Source of the DNA: Tetmemena sp. SeJ-2015
Lineage: Eukaryota > Ciliophora > Spirotrichea > Sporadotrichida > Oxytrichidae
DNA: 64,000 nucleotides
Assembly (NCBI GenBank): GCA_027382625.1
Contig: JAJKFJ010021476.1
Location: 21,605-85,604, forward strand
Direction of reading: 5' to 3'
The notes under the pieces were generated by a model, which saw nothing but the letters and a program-made list of their open reading frames with translations, made no database searches and was not told the origin of the DNA. Within the stretch, counting starts at the first letter, position 1. Every line of letters begins with the position of its first letter. Positions 39,601 through 51,700 of the stretch are shown here, piece by piece. Both the position numbers and the translations under genes were made by a program.

Positions 39601-40800
39601 AGCAAGATTAAAGATTCAAGGTAACTTGGAACATTGAGGGTGATGTTGATCCTACTGTAATTCATGAGTAAATATGCTTTAGATTTAGATTGGTGAATCA
39701 AGCAAAGACTTTAAGCTCAACTTCTAAAAATATGTATTGGAACCTACAAATTCTCTATCACATTCAAAAATGAAGAGCTCTGGCGAATACTTACTTTAAG
39801 AAAATTTCTAACCATTTAGAACCTGATCTAATAGAGAAAATTGAACTCGCAAGCGCAATTAGAGAGTCAATTAGCAAAGTAATCACCATTGAAAACCCAA
39901 CTGATAACGAAGTCACTATTCTCAAGAGCTAGTTCATTTATCAAAATGAGTATATAGATGTCACACCTGACACTCTTAAGATACCTCCCAAATCTGAAAG
40001 AGGCTTTGAAATCATCAAATTTAATATTCTTAACTAGATTGAGCAAGAGATTGATTTCGTTCTGAAGAACCCAGCACTTGGAGATTACAAGTACAAGCTT
40101 TTGTTGAAGAGTAAAGCTCAAAGATCTTTGCTCAAGTATTTATAAGACCTTGTTCAAGCATTCAAGTTAACTAATTTAAAGCCATCTAACTACACAGTCA
40201 AGGTTGAAAAACTAGACTAACCAGGAGGATAGAGCGAATTTAAGAATAAATTGGTCGCTCAAGTATCAGCTCCCGCAGCTGACTCTAGTAGTTATTATTT
40301 AGCAAATGTCAGATACGAACCATTCACTATCGGTGACAGCAGAGCTATTCTCAAGCTTAATAGCCCAGAAGGTATGGAATACACTTGCTTGCTATATGGA
40401 AAGTCCAATTATATTTGTTATTCCACAGGTATGTTACTATCAATTTTTATAATGTTATAGGGACCTATTAAATGCGTACCAGGAGCCAAGCCTATTCAAA
40501 TCGACTTCAAGAATTCTTATCATATTTTATTTTTAATCCTCTCAACGAGAAATGCGAGTTCCAAATTACCTTCGACAACCCTAACTTCTCGCTTGCCTCT
40601 AAGCTTCCCGGACCTATCGATGTAAGAATCCTATCCGATTTATCTAACATATTTTTTAGCCTGGCAAAATATCAAATATCCTTATTAAGTACGATGCTAA
40701 GCCAGATCTTCCTCAGACTGGTAGAAATAAAATTCTCTAGATTTTATATCCCTATATTTTAATTAATGCAATTTGCCTCTTAGAATTCCTGGAACTCATT
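33620..40800 (+). CDS. HYDIN: Scrambled HYDIN, MDS cluster B (middle to C-terminus)
   Basis: Begins with a stretch typical of the region after the kinase-like domain (SVFDFGPLLIGKD at about 33775-33810; FDRLLLEKKMTKTLTLKNVT; EIKAEAFKISLDIK). It then passes through IIPKKGAISAGCDDNFIVKF (37.9 kb), FESLGTNIKNTKRFMAVNPT (38.28 kb), FEITYLPIAEHQLKNYKL (38.9 kb), FPLPNGTALLYKLNGIA (39.46 kb) and VPVKNWLKQDQRFKVTWNIE (39.6 kb). The C-terminal region reads CKFQITFDNPNF-like and LPGPID at about 40.55-40.63 kb. These are ASH/MSP-type Ig folds repeated along the protein. Order within the cluster follows the family, but segments are missing and are found in clusters A and C, so the cluster holds alternate MDSs. 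Most gaps are AT-rich IESs. Confidence 0.85.
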
Positions 40801-40979
40801 GATATTTGCGATGAGCAGATTGCTGCCTTGAATAAGGATCTTATTTGATCTTTATCATTTTAAACTTTCCCATTCTCTCTAAGGAGATCTTAGTTGAGAT
40901 GAATTTCTTTCAGCATTAATTAGATGTATATATTTTATAAGTTTGTGGAAGACATTAACAACTTCTTTGAGTTATTTTT

Positions 40980-42490
40980 ATAAGATTTCCCTGCCTGCTG
41001 AAGGTGGAGATCTTGAATAGCCAGTGGACCAAATGTCCCCAGAGAGTCAAATACAATACGGCAAGAGAATCATAAAACGCTCTTTAATAACACATATTAG
41101 GCCAGACCCAGATAAAGAACCACTCCCACCTCCAGTCATTCATTAGATTGTGAAAATTAATATTAATTTGTTCACTTAACTAATTATTGGTAAAGACCCG
41201 GAAAAGAGAAACATAACTTAATTTTTATATTAGATAATGAATTTTGCATTTATATTTATACGATCAAGCTTCGAACATCGAAGAATACCTCATAGATGGC
41301 AATTAAGAATTGATCAGTGTCACCTTCAAGGCATTTTAAAATAGTTAATATAGAATGAAGGATCTATTGCGCTACTGCTAGAATTAATATTTCATTTAAG
41401 ACACTATTACACCCAAGACCTATCAACAAAATACAAAAGACAATCTTTTTTATTAAAAAAATATACTGTTATTAAGCCGACTCTCATGTACGCTTCAATC
41501 TAAATAATTTCCTTGGTTTAATGTCAATAGTGATACTGGAATCTTAGATGCATTTATATAGAAATTCTTATTTTCTTTCTCTTGTTCTTAATGTGAAAGG
41601 AGAGGGATTATCAAAAGCTTTAAATTTGTAACAGAGTCTAGTCTGATTTTATCTTCAAAACAACGGAGAGTTCAACTTTGACTTCGTTTGGAAGTTTATT
41701 AAAGAAAGCCTGGAATGAAGCTGAACTTCAATACCTTTGACTTCGCTTTATTTGCAAATATGAGATAGCCTATGCCTAAGAAGACAGTTCATTAAAATAA
41801 GATCATAGGTTGAAAAAAATAACTCTAAATTTGTGAGTGCTGGAGATAATCAACTTGGACAATAGCGCCATCGCAGTTGAAACAAATTTCGAAATTCAAT
41901 CAACTATATTACTAACTCATTCTTTGATTTTCTATCTTGATGTTTAGCTTGCCCCTGGGTAGGTATTAGTGCCCTCAACTAAAGAGAACCCAATAAAGTT
42001 AGAGATCCCAATAATCTTCACTCCAAGAGAAATCAAGAAGTACCAAGAGACCATTAGCTTCGAATTCAATAACCTCTACTCAATTGACGTCACAATCACA
42101 GGAGAGGGTATTCCTATGCTTCTAGAGCTCGTAGATCCTATACATATAATTGAGATCATCATAGTAGACTTTGAGATGTAATATTTGTTCAAAGGTGATG
42201 TTACTAGAACTATCCCCTTAGTTAATAAGAGCAAGAAACCAGTCACCTTCCAACTCTTGCCTAGTTCAGATGATCAGTTCAAGAAATGCACACTTATAAA
42301 TTCACTCCAGATAAAGAGCTCACTCTCAAGCCAAGAGAGACTTGATATGCAATTAAGTTAGATATAACAATTAGATCAAGGATAACGAGTAGAAGTAGCT
42401 TCTTCATCTATCTGGAGTAAAGAAATATGGATGACAATCTTATTTCTTCGATGCAACAAAGTCAAGTGTGAAATCAAGGGAGGTGAGCAA
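40980..42490 (+). CDS. HYDIN: Scrambled HYDIN, MDS cluster C
   Basis: Downstream of the C-terminal MDSs but holding earlier parts of the protein. 41.03-41.16 kb: DPDKEPLPPPVIHQIVKI, like the PPIPPPALF linker after the kinase-like domain. 41184-41213: a micro-MDS that fits at 33.8 kb. 41.28-41.40 kb: ELISVTFKAFQNSQYRMKD. 41.66-41.70 kb: NGEFNFDFVWK. 41.96-42.18 kb: NPIKLEIPIIFTPREIKKYQ, which resembles the C-terminal third motif VPITFYPRE.NYQE. These pieces fill gaps left in cluster B. Pointers other than those of the micro-MDS were not worked out. Confidence 0.75.
41184..41213 (+). other. HYDIN: 30 bp micro-MDS of HYDIN
   Basis: Starts with TTATTGGTAAAGA (also at 33798-33810) and ends with AAAAGAGAAACA (also at 33844-33855); only CCCGG lies between the pointers. 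Inserted in place of the IES at 33811-33843 it gives FGPLLIGKDPEKRNTDEV and continues into LKRVNSSVLQISNNGKYDV with no frame break. Confidence 0.92.
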
Positions 42491-43129
42491 TATAAAGAAA
42501 CCATTAATCTACTCTAACTCATTATGCTCATAATGCGCACAGAGGCAGCTTGTTCTTCCACTAATAATTTCTATAATTGGATCCTACTACTTTCATCAGA
42601 GGTGCAAATATGCTTTTACTATTTTTGACTAACTTATTTTAACTTACTTTACAAAGTTCAGGTGCAAGCCACAGAACCTGATCAATTAATAAAAAATAAT
42701 AATCTTTGAATTATACGTTTTAAGAGAGGAGATTCAAATAAAAAGGGAGCCAATAAAATAAATGTTTAGAAGGTGAAAATTTGAAATTTAATATATTTGA
42801 AAAGAGATTATGGGGGTGTGAATAGATATTTAACTAGGAACTATTGTTACTTAAATTAACTTATATAATTCAAAGAAAGAGTGCGAGATCTTTTAGACTA
42901 ATCTATGAAGAAAGTAAGTGCGCGCCAACGCATTCACCATCAATTTAATATAAGCCTATTTTAATAAAAAATAATAAATGTTATGATTATCTTCTCTTCA
43001 TGCCTGTCTCCTCTATTTTTCTTCGTCATTCACTCCTTTAAACTTTGAACTAAATGTGCTTACACTTACTTAAAATTAAAAAAACTTATTTAGAATATAT
43101 ATATTTATTTTGGATAAATACTTTTGTAG
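42491..43129. other. AT-rich DNA between HYDIN clusters
   Basis: Short open pieces only; nothing I can place in HYDIN with confidence. Confidence 0.4.
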
Positions 43130-45870
43130 GTTCCTAGTTAGCTGATTAAAGATTAAGAATCAGGAAAAAGCATTATTGAGTAGTTTCCTAAGCCTAAGAT
43201 TATCTAAAAATATTAAATCTTATACTGATTCACAAGTCCATGTCGATAGTAAAAAATATCAAAGTCTAACAGATAAAAGAACAAATTTTGAAGTTGAGGT
43301 AAGTCCAGAGAGAGCGCCTTGCCATATTACAATAGTGTATTTAAGAATAATCCTTCCCTTTTTCTTAATTTTTCAAATTATTAACTTTCCTATTACATTA
43401 GAAATAAGGGTTTTAAATTTACCTTAAACAAAAATATCTTATCTAGGTATCATTTGACAGTTAAGATAATACCCCCAGACTCAAAACTGTTTCAAGTTTT
43501 GCCATGCAAAAAATCTCAAGGGTTAGCCTCCACTTCAAGATTATAATCTGGCCTCTAATCATCAATCAAAAAGCCAAGTGACGTTGACATCATGTCCAGC
43601 CGTGTCGCCCCCGGCATGGAAATTTCGTACGTTATAAAATTCTCTCCTGAAGCAAAGATTGACTACTCTTACTTAAAACTTTACTTTAATTTAAGTTAAT
43701 GATGGTTGTGACTGAAAGAGAAAAATTCATCACTGAAAGCAGTAGGCTGCAGGGCTATGTTAGATTTCCCTGATACTATATAATAAGAAGCATAGAATAA
43801 TATCGCCGAAAAGCCAGTCATGATAAGAAACATCGGTGTAGAAAATTTAAACAAACTTTAGAAAAGCTGTGGACGAAGACTTAATGCTCTTCTAAGATTT
43901 TTATTAAAAATTGTTTAAAATATCTTGTCTTATTATTTAATTTAATTTTGAAGCTCAAATCACAATCGAGTTTATCCCATGCTTCCCACAGCAGTATGAT
44001 ATGGTGCTTGTCGTTGATTTAGAAGTATCATTTAATCTCTAGGATATGTTGGCAGTGATAAATTTAGTGAATGCCTAGTTCCCAAGGTGCGTGTTGTACC
44101 TTCAGACTTCCTTGAAATAATTTTGCTTCTTGAGACATCCTAAAACCAAGAAGATTGAGATTATCAATGACGACAGCTTAAAAGCAAAGTACTAACTTAT
44201 TCTGCAACTTTATTTGTAGTTCCTTAAGATGATCAATCAAAAAGAATACATAATATGGCAAATTGGAGTCTATTCTGCTGATTAAGAGTCAGGAATCATC
44301 AACCCCTTTTTATAAACGTTATAAGCTGAGATTCTAAGCAACATTAGGATCCCACTTTACATTAAGGTGATATTTAAGATAGACTTTATCATATTCCTTT
44401 TATGGTGACCTATTCTTGCTAATTCTATTGGGCCAATTGTCTCATTTTAAAAGTCTGAGCTCGATTACAACAATGTTGACGTACTCAAGGACTATATTGA
44501 GAAGATAGTGATAAAGAATGAGTCAAAGATCCCAGCAGAGTACACTTAATATACATACCAAGAATAAGGAAAGCATTTGGAAAGTTATCCAAAGGCATTT
44601 TAAGAAATTTATTGCTCAAGCCTGATGATGAAAAAGAGATCGAATTAATTTCAAATATCTTAAAAAGGAGACACTCTTCACATCATAGTAAACAATGGAG
44701 TAGATTTAGAGGTGGCTTTGAGAGCTAAGGGTGTTGGATCTACTTTTTATATTTTGCAAAGACAGCAATATATTTTGTTCTTGGTTGAGTTTGGTACTGA
44801 ATATACCCACAACAACATCACTAAGGAGTTCTTCTTTAAGTGTAAGAGGAAGAAAGCAAATGAAGATTCAGTGGCAGAGAACTACTAAGCTAGACAGAAA
44901 GCAACCTAAAAAGCAAGATGGAAACAAAAGCGCTGAAATAGGAAATAGAATGGCACTAATGGAGCCAATGATGCCTCAGTAGTTTCATAACTTTTTACTT
45001 ATTGGGCTTGCAATGTTATAGTAGGAGGTGATAGAAAGCTTGAACATGGACTAGATTATTTTTCCTATTTCTAAGACCTTGGATATCTCAAACTCATTTT
45101 TTTATTATGGCATCCCAGACAACATCAGAAATATATAATTAGCCTTGTTGAATGTGCTCATTTCCCAGAAGAAAAATTACCATTTGCATTATTTTCAATA
45201 GTTATTTTTCTGACTCAAGCTGGAATAAGTATTGAGGCTATAAATTGCAACAGCAGCCACAGTAGCAAAATTTAATACTCTCATGAATTATATTCAATTG
45301 AATATCACTGTGGAATAGGAGCAGTCAAAACCCACACAAAATTAATAAAAAACTTAATTTCTCAGTTGAATTAAAGTTACATTGTATATTTGTAAAATTG
45401 AGTATTGAGTGGACTTTCCAAAGTAATTGTGTCTTGAGTTTCTGACATTTACAGAGACTTCTACACCCTTGGGAGAGTCAGCTGATGATTTTTAGATGGC
45501 TTCTTGAGGAAGTGAGTGAACTTGAATAAATTAAGGTCTTATCCAAGTGCGCATTTGAAGGCTAGAGATCTTTGATTATTAAGGTTTTAGGTTCCAGTCT
45601 TGTAAGTCAAGAAGTTATTATATTCACCAGCCACGTCAAGCATATCAAAAATTTATTAAAATTAATGAGGCCCTCAGAGTCAGGTTCAGTTTATAGACTT
45701 TGATTATCTAAAGCTGCATTCTTCTTTGTCATTGTCTTAGGGATGAATTATTATTTATCTAGATATAGTTGCATCGAATGTCTGGGTCAGCTATCCAATC
45801 ATAGATATTTTATAATCTAACTTCAATGGGGACAGTCTCTCCATTCCTTATAAGTCTACTATGGCCTAGT
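43130..45870 (+). CDS. HYDIN: Scrambled HYDIN, MDS cluster D (N-terminal part)
   Basis: Holds the N-terminal region although it lies downstream of the C-terminal MDSs on the same strand. 43.58-43.67 kb reads SSRVAPGMEISYVIKFSPEA, then MVVTEREKFI (43.70 kb), CRAMLDFPDTI (43.76 kb) and KPVMIRNIGVEN (43.81 kb). These match in order the family motifs KVAPG..FRIRFTPEE, VTEREKFI, RALLDFPDH and LLVRNIGN. 44.1-44.35 kb (KKIEIINDDSLKAKYQLIL) and 44.65-44.74 kb (DTLHIIVNNGVDLEVALRAK) are later N-terminal-third segments. One small join is TTA near 43.68-43.70 kb. Sequence before 43.58 kb (QLIKDQESGKSIIEQFPKPK) may be the very N-terminus; no start codon fixed. Confidence 0.82.
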
Positions 45871-45959
45871 CAGGATCTACGTAATGTAAAAATTGAAATT
45901 CAAACTAATTAATCAATAGATAATTGGTCTCTCAGCTACTCCATTTAACTTAAGATTAC

Positions 45960-47880
45960 CTTTTCTTCTTATCCCTTTCCGGCAGGCTTGGCAGGTGGCT
46001 TTGCTCCACCCTTAGCACCTTTCTATGCGGCGAGAGCAGCAGCCTCAGCTTCTTCCTTTCTTGAGTTTTAAGTTCATAATCTTCCTATATTCCGAAGGTC
46101 TGACCATTCTCATAGTCTTCATGGTGTCATATCATAATCCACTAGCCATGTTATATTACTTAGCTCCAGTCTCTGGATCTGCCTTCTATTCGATACAGAA
46201 AGTCTCAACACATATCTGGTCATAAAACATTATTTCATGTATCAATCTTGTCGTACTTCACTGTCTTTGGAGATTTGAAAACTACCTTGATCTTAAATTT
46301 AGAGCAAAAATTTAAACTTCGCCTTGTTTACAATGCAATCTCCTAGTTAAAGCTCATCATCATATATTGCTCATTTTAATAACCTTCTCCGATAATCATG
46401 ACTTTGTGCTGCTCGAAAGGATTATGTAGAGTGTTGAAAGTGAGGAGGAACTTTTCAACTGAGGAAGACTTGGGAGAGAATCGAATATCAAATCCTTGAT
46501 AGGTCTTAAAAAGTAATTTAAGAGTAATAGTGTGATTCAGATTACCCATGAAGTTGAAGCAATCAGAAAATAACATAATCCAAGACTATAGACAGCACTG
46601 ATTCTTTATTAGTCCAGATTATTATATAAATGTGCAAGGGATCTTGTTTGGATAAAGAAATAAATAGCTCATCAATGCTGCACTACCTGGAGGAATCAAT
46701 TAATTCAAAATATAATGATAAGTCAATTCTTTAATTTAAAGATCTAAAATTTTTGGCTTCATCACAGATTTCTCTAATGGTAGGAGCAATTGTGAGATCA
46801 ATAAATTATGATGCTGCTGCTTTGGGGTCAGCTTTTTATAAAAATGTTTGAAGTAGTGATAGCATCACAAATAAATTGTAAATGGGGATAAAAATATTAG
46901 TAATTTAAATTTATGAAGTCCCTCAAATGTGACATTTTCTTAATAACCTTCTCTAAAATGTTTCTAAGAGTTGGTAAGGTTCCCTCTCCTCTGAGTTCAA
47001 AGATTAATTTGCCAGTCTTACTTTAGGGATCTCCGTTGTCCACAGTTTAATTTTGAAGTTATTAGATAGAAGCCGACTGTCACATATTTGTGCTTCTAGA
47101 ACTCTGATTTATTTAACTTGATGTGATCACAGTCTGAGTGTTATACCTTCAATATTTTAAGGTATTTAAATCCTCAGTGTTGATCCCTGGGATAGATGAT
47201 TCAGCATTCAACTCAAATGGTATTCCATCTGCTTAATATGAGTGTTCAAGATTAGCTACGTCGATAGCAAGAGTTATTTTTAAATTGGGAATCTATCCAA
47301 TAGCGGGAGTGATTTAATCTCCTTCTTAATTATCAAAATGCTGGTTCAGGTTTCTTCTTAGGGTCCTTGACTTGATAAATATTTTCAAGTCCCTTGATTC
47401 TTTCCTCCATCACTTATATCTTTCATTCACATTAACGTTGATTGGTATTGAGTTATGAGTCTCTTGAGATTTTCCTTCAAGAATATTCAGAACTATGTCT
47501 GAGAAGTATATTCTATCACATCTGGTTAATGAATGTTATAATTTTTCCTGCTTGATGTTGAAACCCTCAGTATCTTCATATATGTTTTGAATTATTTAAG
47601 TATCTTATTATACGTATTTTAAGTTCCAACGATTTCGAATTACATGACCTGATCGAATGATCCAATGTTCTTTGAGAAACACTATGCTATAATCCATCTA
47701 GTCACTGAATTGACCATTGGGGGAAGTTAATCTTTTAAATACAAGACTTTCTCAGTTGGAGTCCAGATAGATCTTACTTTTATTTCTTGGTCTGGCCAAA
47801 TAGGATCAGGTACTAACTTTTTGGCTTCTTATTAAATGAGATCAACCAAGATTCTCTTACCTTTTAGTGCAGACATGCAC
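45960..47880 (-). CDS. HYDIN: Scrambled HYDIN, MDS cluster E1
   Basis: Minus-strand pieces in HYDIN style. FDIRFSPKSSSVEKFLLTFN and HKVMIIGEGY (46.50-46.38 kb) is a complete end of an ASH-type fold. A low-complexity Ala/Lys/Gly/Pro stretch (KGAKGGAKPPAKPAGKG, 46.03-45.97 kb) resembles the charged linkers next to the kinase-like domain. Other blocks in 47.8-46.6 kb are interrupted by AT-rich gaps and were not placed. Confidence 0.65.
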
Positions 47881-47894
47881 ATCATTTTATTTAA

Positions 47895-48760
47895 TCTGCT
47901 GCTTAATTTTCAGCTTTCACTAATTGAGGTTACTTCTAATCTTATGCAGCTTCAATATGTGCTTAAGATTCATGCAGAGCTTCATTTGGATCCTTGAAAT
48001 GCTACAGTAGAACAACTTGGATGTTCGAATTACGTCTTTTAAATAAGCATCACAAATTGCTTCCAGAGCAAACTTGAGATTAGGCCAGTATTGGCATTCT
48101 AAGCAATAAAGGCAATCTTCATCTCTAATCCTCTCTGCGATCATCTCAACTATTAAATACTCCTTAGTGAGATACTTGTAGTCAGCTGGATTCACATCTG
48201 GCTCTTCGTCCTTTACTTTCTTTCCCTTCTGCTTTTTCTTCCTTTCGGCCTCTTCAGCCAACTTTCTTTGGCACTCCTCATCTCTTTCATAATATTCGAT
48301 TACCGATAAAGTTAAATATAGCAGCTTTCTCAGCTATTGAGGAACCTCTTTTAATGCATTAGTCATATAAGTTTTCCAACTTAATGATTCCTCTTTGCTG
48401 TTCTTAAGCTAGGAAGTTTGCAATAGATGTCTTGCCAGACTTCTCAGGACCTATTAACACTAAGAACAGTTTATCTTTTTCCTTAACCTGAGCAGCATAG
48501 TGAACTTCCTATCCTTCAGCTTCTTCCTCAGCCAAATGAGATTCAATCTCTGCCTTCTATTCTTGTGTCTTTGCTTTCTTTTCAGCGTGGCCTTCTGCCA
48601 ATGGAAGCTATTCTTGCTCTTTCTATTGCTCTTCCTTATTCAAGTCAATATTAGAGATTTCATCGCAAGCCTTCAACTTCTTCTTGAGTTCTTCTACTCT
48701 TCTCTTCTTTTCATCTTACTTTCTGATGCTTGACCAGAATTGAGTTCCACTTATCTCTTA
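47895..48760 (-). CDS. HYDIN: Scrambled HYDIN, nucleotide-kinase-like domain
   Basis: A near-continuous - strand frame contains a Walker A loop (LVLIGPEKSGKTSIANFLAQ, about 48470-48410) after a Gln/Glu/Lys-rich coiled segment. After an IES (about 48305-48265) it continues into a charged linker (EEAERKKKQKGKKVKDEEP) and KEYLIVEMIAERIRDEDCLYC. The latter matches the family stretch LLVQILAERIQLSDC of the adenylate-kinase-like insert of HYDIN. In other organisms this domain lies in the middle of the protein. Confidence 0.85.
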
Positions 48761-48769
48761 AATTAGTAT

Positions 48770-51700
48770 AAGAGGCAAATACATAGGCTCTATAGTGGGC
48801 TGCTAGGCGGCTGGCTACTGCTGTTGAGATTGCTAAACTTGAACTTGGAATTAATCAAGTCGCTTCAAAATCTCCTCTTCTTCAAGAAAGATAGGAGTAA
48901 TAGATAATGGATTATCTTTGCACTTGAAAGTCAGAACATATAAATGATTGATTAGAATCTCTCTCCTTCTTTTGCTTAGTGATTAATATTTGAGTAGTAA
49001 GACCAGTCGCAAGGAACCTTAAATTTTTTTCTTGTAGCATATACGACGTTAAAGAGGATGAACGAATATTGAAGAGAACCGAATCCAGCAGAGCTTTTCA
49101 AAGCTGATTGATTAAAATTATTCCACCTTAGAAATTCAAGGTGGTTTGACTCAGTAATTAATCCTCATTTAGTTTAATTTAGATGATGATTATATTTCAC
49201 CAGCTGCTACCTTTCCTGTCATTGCAGATTTTTTTTGACTTCATAGTCTGGACCTCCATCCACACATATTGCATCAAGATACCACTAACTGGTAGAATAT
49301 CAAAGACTTCATTGATTGGAAGCATCTTGGATTTCTTTCCTTTCTTTTTCTTAGACTGTTTCTCCTCTTCTTGCTTAAGAGCGTTAAGAGTAGTGATTTC
49401 CTCTTCTAAGAAACTCCATTCATAGTTCATAAGAGTCATTTACTTATCAATCTATCATTCAGGATGCATCCGAAGTCGATATTGGGAGGGAGAATTTGTA
49501 AATTAGGGAAGCAAATTCAATAGTTGATTTGAAGCATGACTGTGTCTTTTTAAGGGTGTCCAATGTGTGAAATGTTTAATTTTCCAGAGATGTTATCTGA
49601 AAGACGGTCTTGCTTCATGCCTGGATCAAACTTGATCATCACTTGCTCAGTCCTATTAGGAGCTAAGGTTAATAGAGAGTATCTTAATTTGTGAATTAAC
49701 TATGCAAAGATACTTGAAGTAAAGCTTTGCCTCAGAGAAAATAACTTAGTGAGAACTCACTGCTCTGAATTGAATCATGATTCCCATCTTTGCATATATT
49801 TTTTCCTCTTTCTCTTGGTTGGCGCCACTTGAAACTATTGATCAATAAATTCACAATTGCTCGGACTTGTTAACTGAGACTAAATATAAGTAGAACGATA
49901 TTGTAAAAAAAATAACAAAGCTAAAGAATTAAAATTTTCATTTATAAAATTTGAATATGCTTTAAAAAAATAAAAAAAAATTTCTCCCAATATAATATAT
50001 AATTAGAATATGATAACCCTCGACCTTAATTAATTATAACCCTGAGAATCTCAGTCTTCAAAGTTATATTGACTACCTAGGAAGATTTGGGGTTGAAGAT
50101 GAATATCAAGATTATATTATAGCAAAAATATCCTAGCCGACTCCTTCTAATTATATAAAGTAGTCTCTATTTTTTAACATCAGAGGTGTTTGTGAGATGG
50201 ACTGTTTTGTAAACTGGGAATTTATAAGAGACTTTTCCGAAGTCTATAATTTCCTCAGAGAACTTAAAAGTTGGTGCAACAACATGACCCTTAAATGTTA
50301 GAGTCAGCATCTCTTTAATTCCTACAGATCCTGATGTCATTTTATATCACTCTTAAAAGTGACTCTAATGAGGTCTCGAGATTTTTCTCATTATAAATAA
50401 ACAAATATGAAAATAATTCACTTCCACGAAATATATTTAAAGCAAAAGATGGAGGGTTAAATTTGAATTTCGTATAATTTGAATCTTACTTTTGCTAGGC
50501 TCTTTCTTGCTTTTTATTTAGCTCGTCTTCATCATAGGAGTCTGCATTATTTTTATAATTGGACTACTTCACTCATGTGGATATGTGTCTTTGACAGATA
50601 GACATTGGCATATCTCATGTTTTCATACTTAATTTTGAACCCGTTTGGAACTTTATAAACTAATATATTGACTCTTACCAGTCAGATTTATAAAAGCCTA
50701 AGATTATCTAGTTTTTAAACATCGGTGACAGTTCCATCTATACTGATTTCAATAAAGTATTATTCTATGTCGACGAGCCTTTGTTTTAGCCAGTACCCCA
50801 CGTGATACAATTTACCAACTACGAGCCATTACAGATAAAATTAATATCAATGGAATGAAGAGAGAGCGCCTGTGGGGTGGAAATCTATTCGCCAATACCT
50901 TCCTATAATAAAAGTAGAGTCATTAGAAATAAGGATAAGGTCGCTCGATCAGTTAAGAAATAATGTATTTCTAACATTACATAACTACTCTTACGATCTA
51001 ATGGTTGTGACTGATAAATAAATTTCATATATGCATATAAAACTTAGGATTTATTTCTATAATCATAGGATTTTTCATTTCGATAACCTAAATAGCACTT
51101 GTATTATATGGAAGAACTGGACCCAATAATTAATTTAAAGAGTTTCAGGATTAAAATCTACTTGATAATTCACTCCTTGACCTTTCACGTTGAGAACGAA
51201 TTGCTTTGGATTATCTTTTCTTAAATTTAAGTCAGCTTTTGAATAAATGGCTTGTCAGAGTTTGGTGTGAACATTACATCCACAGTTTACTTTTGACCAG
51301 GCAGGAGCGTTCCAGCCTGTGGGACAACCTAGAATCTCTAAAGTATTTTGCTACTTCAAAATGTGCTGTTGCAATATCAGGTTTGTAGTAGTAAGACATA
51401 AATAATTTCCCTTTTACAAGAAACCTCTTTCTGGTTTTCAAATCTGACTTTGATTGTCTTTCTTGTATTGACACACACTTTTCCAAAGTCCAGATTATCA
51501 TTAGACATGGCGAGCTCTGGGATTGTTAGATTGGCAACGAATTCAATATTGTAAGAGGGACCATATTTCACATCGATAGGCACTAAGTTCTTAATTTTAC
51601 CAAACTTGGCATTCTTTCTTGTAGCTTAAATTCATTATAAAGAGGACTGAAGAATTCGGCATAACCTTTTGCACCTTATCTGGCTCAATACTTATGAGAA

